In this document: positions 61,715 to 64,000 of the stretch, one piece after another
How the letters are laid out: every line of letters begins with the position of its first letter
Numbering within the stretch: the stretch's first letter is position 1
NCBI RefSeq assembly: GCF_024172165.1
Contig: NZ_JAMZEB010000002.1
Coordinates: 10,700,501-10,764,500, forward strand
Reading direction: 5' to 3'
Length of the DNA: 64,000 bases
Source: Nonomuraea thailandensis
Lineage (GTDB): Bacteria > Actinomycetota > Actinomycetes > Streptosporangiales > Streptosporangiaceae
Notes under the pieces: generated by a model
What the model was told of the DNA's origin: nothing
Seen by the model: the letters and a program-made list of their open reading frames with translations, nothing else
The model's database searches: none
Made by a program: the position numbers and the translations under genes

Positions 61715-63151
61715 TCACGCTTTGCTCTCCAACACGAACTTGCCCACGTTGTCCTGGTCGATCGGGATCGGGTACTCGCCGGTGAAGCAGGCCCGGCAGA
61801 GCCGGTCGGCCGGGATCGTGGTGGCCTCGGTCAGGCCCTCCAGCGAGATGTAGCCGAGGGAGTCGGCCCCCAGCGAGGCGCGGATCTCCTCGACCGACAG
61901 CGAGCCCGCGATCAGCTCCGCCCTGGTGGCGAAGTCGATGCCGTAGAAGCACGGCCACTTCACGGGCGGGGAGGAGATGCGGACGTGCACCTCGCGCGCC
62001 CCCGCCTCGCGCAACATCTTGACGATGGCCCGCTGGGTGTTGCCGCGCACGATCGAGTCGTCCACGACCACCAGGCGCTTGCCCTCCACGACCTCGCGCA
62101 GCGGGTTGAGCTTGAGCCTGATGCCGAGCTGGCGGATGGTCTGCGAGGGCTGGATGAACGTGCGGCCGACGTAGGAGTTCTTCACCAGGCCCTGGCCGTA
62201 TGGGATGCCGCTCTCCTGGGCGTAGCCCACGGCGGCGGGCGTGCCCGACTCCGGCGTGGGGATGACCAGGTCGGCCTCCACCGGGTGCTCACGGGCCAGC
62301 ACGCGGCCGACCTCGACCCGGGTGACCTGGACGCCGCGCCCGGCGATGGTGGTGTCGGGGCGGGCGAGGTAGACGTACTCGAACAGGCAGCCCTTCGGCT
62401 CCGGCAGCGCGAAGCGGCGGGACCTGACGCCCTGCTCGTCGATCGTGAGCAGCTCGCCGGGCTCGACCTCGCGCACGAACGTGGCGCCCACGATGTCGAG
62501 CGCCGCCGTCTCGGAGGCCACCACCCAGCCGCGCTCCAGGCGGCCCAGGACCAGCGGGCGGATGCCCTGCGGGTCGCGGGCCGCATAGAGCGTCTTCTCG
62601 TCCATGAACACCAGCGTGTAGGCGCCCTTGACCTGCGGGAGCAGCTCCGCGGCGGCGTCCTCGACCGAGCGGCTGCGGTCCTGCGCGAGCAGCGTGGTGA
62701 GGACCTCGGTGTCGGTGGTCGCGCGGATGGAGCCGGGCGCCAGGCGCTGGGCCAGCTCCGGGGTGTTGATCAGGTTGCCGTTGTGGGCCAGCGCCAGGCC
62801 GCCCACCTCGGTGGAGCTCAGCGTGGGCTGAGCGTTCTCCCACACGCTGGACCCGGTCGTGGAGTAGCGGCAGTGGCCGATGGCCAGGTGACCGCGCAGG
62901 GTGCTGAGCACCGACTCGTCGAAGACCTGGGCGACCAGCCCCATGTCCTTGTAGACGAGAATGCGGCTGCCTTCGCTGACCGCGATGCCCGCGGACTCCT
63001 GGCCGCGGTGCTGCAACGCGTACAGCCCGTAGTAGGTGAGTTTGGAAACTTCCTCGCCCGGAGCCCAGACGCCGAAGACACCGCAGGCGTCTTTAGGAGC
63101 GCGGTCGTGGGGGTCCAGATCATGGCCGAGCCGGCCGTCGCCCTTCAGCAC
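61715..63151 (-). CDS. purF: Amidophosphoribosyltransferase
   Basis: The 478-residue enzyme commits PRPP to purine synthesis. A propeptide of 22 residues precedes the N-terminal nucleophile Cys in DACGVFGVW; glutaminase motifs HRGQESAGI, GHCRYSTTG and HNGN follow. The PRPP site is VVVDDSIVRGNTQR, and a late CRACFTG suggests an iron-sulphur-type enzyme. GTG 63151 is chosen because TAAACT lies 7 nt upstream, indicating a leaderless mRNA; GTG 63190 is less likely. Confidence 0.97.
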   Translation of the reverse strand: MLKGDGRLGHDLDPHDRAPKDACGVFGVWAPGEEVSKLTYYGLYALQHRGQESAGIAVSEGSRILVYKDMGLVAQVFDESVLSTLRGHLAIGHCRYSTTGSSVWENAQPTLSSTEVGGLALAHNGNLINTPELAQRLAPGSIRATTDTEVLTTLLAQDRSRSVEDAAAELLPQVKGAYTLVFMDEKTLYAARDPQGIRPLVLGRLERGWVVASETAALDIVGATFVREVEPGELLTIDEQGVRSRRFALPEPKGCLFEYVYLARPDTTIAGRGVQVTRVEVGRVLAREHPVEADLVIPTPESGTPAAVGYAQESGIPYGQGLVKNSYVGRTFIQPSQTIRQLGIRLKLNPLREVVEGKRLVVVDDSIVRGNTQRAIVKMLREAGAREVHVRISSPPVKWPCFYGIDFATRAELIAGSLSVEEIRASLGADSLGYISLEGLTEATTIPADRLCRACFTGEYPIPIDQDNVGKFVLESKA

Positions 63152-63158
63152 ATGCCTC

Positions 63159-63164
63159 AGTTTA
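63159..63164 (-). promoter_or_regulatory. purF -10 element
   Basis: TAAACT on the minus strand ends 7 nt before GTG 63151, the distance seen for leaderless actinobacterial genes. Confidence 0.5.
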
Positions 63165-63182
63165 GGTCGGCCACTTCCGTGC

Positions 63183-63202
63183 TCGCACACCCGGGTGTGA
63201 GA
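63183..63202 (-). terminator. Palindromic hairpin after the SDR gene
   Basis: CACACCCGGGTGTG (63186-63199) is a perfect palindrome with flanking CTC/GAG, directly past the stop at 63203. It may separate the SDR gene from purF. Confidence 0.45.
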
Positions 63203-63946
63203 TCAGATGGCGTGGGCTGACCTGCCCGCATTCGAACCGTCTCGGATGATCTCTCCCGTGAGGTTGTGGTTGGCCGCCGAGCCGAGGAAGACGATCAGCG
63301 CCGCCATGTCGTCGGCGGTGGAGAGCCTGCGGGTGGGCGTGCGGGCCGCGAGCCGGTCGAGGACGTCCTGCGGGAACGGGCGCACGCCGGTGACCGTGAG
63401 GCCCGCGACGGCCACGTTCACCAGGATGCCGTCCCGGCCCGCCTCCCAGGCCAGGGCCCTGGCCATGCCGTGCAGGGCCATCTTCGCGGTGCCGTACGGG
63501 CCGGGGCCCGGCACGCCCTCCTCGCCGATGCCGGAGGAGACCAGCACGATCCGTCCCCACCGCCTGCGCCGCATCTCCGGCAGCACCGCCTGGACGAGCA
63601 GGGCGTTGCCGACCACGTTGGCGTGCATCGTCGCGGACCACTCGGCGGCCGGGACGTCCTCGAACGCCACGCTGCCCGGCTGGACGTTCCCCCAGCGGAC
63701 GGCGTTGGCGACGAGCGCGTCCACCGGGCCCGCCTGCGCGACCGCCGGCGCGATGGTGGCATGGTCCTCCAGGTCGAGACGGACGGCCGCACCCCGGACG
63801 CCGGCCTCCTCGACGCGCGCGACGACCTCGGCGGCGCGGTCGGCGCCCGTGTTGTAGGTGATGGTGACGTCCGCGCCGGTTCTGGCGTACGCGAGCGCGG
63901 TGGCGGCGCCGATGCCGGACGAGCCGCCGGTGATGAGCACGTGCAT
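63203..63946 (-). CDS. SDR family oxidoreductase
   Basis: The 247-residue classical SDR has cofactor loop TGGSSGIGAATAL, ANAV in place of NNAG, catalytic Ser in VLVSSGIGEEG, YGTAK for the Tyr-Lys pair and LTGEIIRDG at the C-terminus. AAGGAG precedes ATG 63946. Tandem TTAG...CTAA palindromes upstream suggest control by a TetR repressor encoded beyond the right edge. The substrate is unknown. Confidence 0.93.
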   Translation of the reverse strand: MHVLITGGSSGIGAATALAYARTGADVTITYNTGADRAAEVVARVEEAGVRGAAVRLDLEDHATIAPAVAQAGPVDALVANAVRWGNVQPGSVAFEDVPAAEWSATMHANVVGNALLVQAVLPEMRRRRWGRIVLVSSGIGEEGVPGPGPYGTAKMALHGMARALAWEAGRDGILVNVAVAGLTVTGVRPFPQDVLDRLAARTPTRRLSTADDMAALIVFLGSAANHNLTGEIIRDGSNAGRSAHAI

Positions 63947-63961
63947 GGTCCACTCCTTGAA

Positions 63962-63985
63962 TTAGCCGACTAATTAGCCAGCTAA
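63962..63985. promoter_or_regulatory. Tandem TTAG...CTAA operators
   Basis: TTAG-CCGA-CTAA (63962-63973) is followed without gap by TTAGC-CA-GCTAA (63974-63985). Both are inverted repeats, 16-39 bp upstream of the SDR start. A TetR-type repressor outside the window is the likely partner. Confidence 0.65.
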
Positions 63986-64000
63986 CTGTGCGCCGCGCCG

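Overview
The window is very GC-rich double-stranded chromosomal DNA from a high-GC Gram-positive bacterium (Actinomycetota). The evidence is strong G/C preference at third codon positions, many GTG starts, several apparently leaderless genes, and the block bldC - conserved hypothetical - Glu/Leu/Phe/Val dehydrogenase - DUF3073 - purM - purF. That block matches the order known around S. coelicolor SCO4086-SCO4091. A member of Streptosporangiales such as Nonomuraea fits the style, but this is inference. No CRISPR array, insertion sequence, prophage or rRNA was seen.

Layout. 1-8.5 kb: truncated SDR, acyltransferase 3, NmrA-type reductase, receptor-like Ser/Thr kinase, exported SRPBCC protein, two TetR regulators, and an aldo/keto reductase plus LLM flavin oxidoreductase pair behind two matching palindromic operators. 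8.6-17 kb: a Tat-exported beta-propeller/amidohydrolase, an unknown helical protein, methyltransferase, DUF4386 membrane protein, PLP lyase, two small hypotheticals and a cold-shock gene with a long leader. 17.3-26.3 kb: a zinc alcohol dehydrogenase and a complete aromatic meta-cleavage route in two minus-strand operons (monooxygenase, extradiol dioxygenase, C-C hydrolase; then hydratase, acetaldehyde dehydrogenase, aldolase), each headed by a divergent regulator (TetR, IclR). 26.3-37 kb: DUF6461 protein, two MFS exporters, TetR-controlled quinone oxidoreductase, glutaryl-CoA dehydrogenase, PspC protein, metallopeptidase, membrane metallophosphoesterase, tRNA-Lys, and a tRNA-Glu/Asp/Phe cluster ending in a clear terminator.

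37.5-50 kb: an SDR lacking the catalytic lysine, an ABC exporter translationally coupled to its own histidine kinase and response regulator, a DUF6461 fusion with two apparent compensating frameshifts, a secreted hemicellulase-type glycoside hydrolase with CBM2 behind a xylan-regulon-like palindrome, a fructosamine-kinase-like protein, exported/membrane hypotheticals, and dihydrolipoyl dehydrogenase. 50-57.4 kb: a tautomerase/response-regulator pair sharing a symmetric promoter, pyrD, a GNAT acetyltransferase, a hexosaminidase coupled to a lipoprotein amidase, a LacI regulator and a TetR regulator. 57.4-64 kb: the bldC-to-purF block and a final SDR with tandem TTAG...CTAA operators at the window edge.

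The themes are accessory catabolism under local one-gene repressors, interleaved with core metabolism (pyrD, purM, purF, lpdA) and a developmental regulator (bldC). The least explained items are the shared promoter near 50.3 kb, the operator pair near 14.0 kb with no local regulator, the free-standing Tudor-like small protein, the unknown protein with a repeated CW-x-x-Y-x-H signature, and the frame-disrupted DUF6461 fusion.
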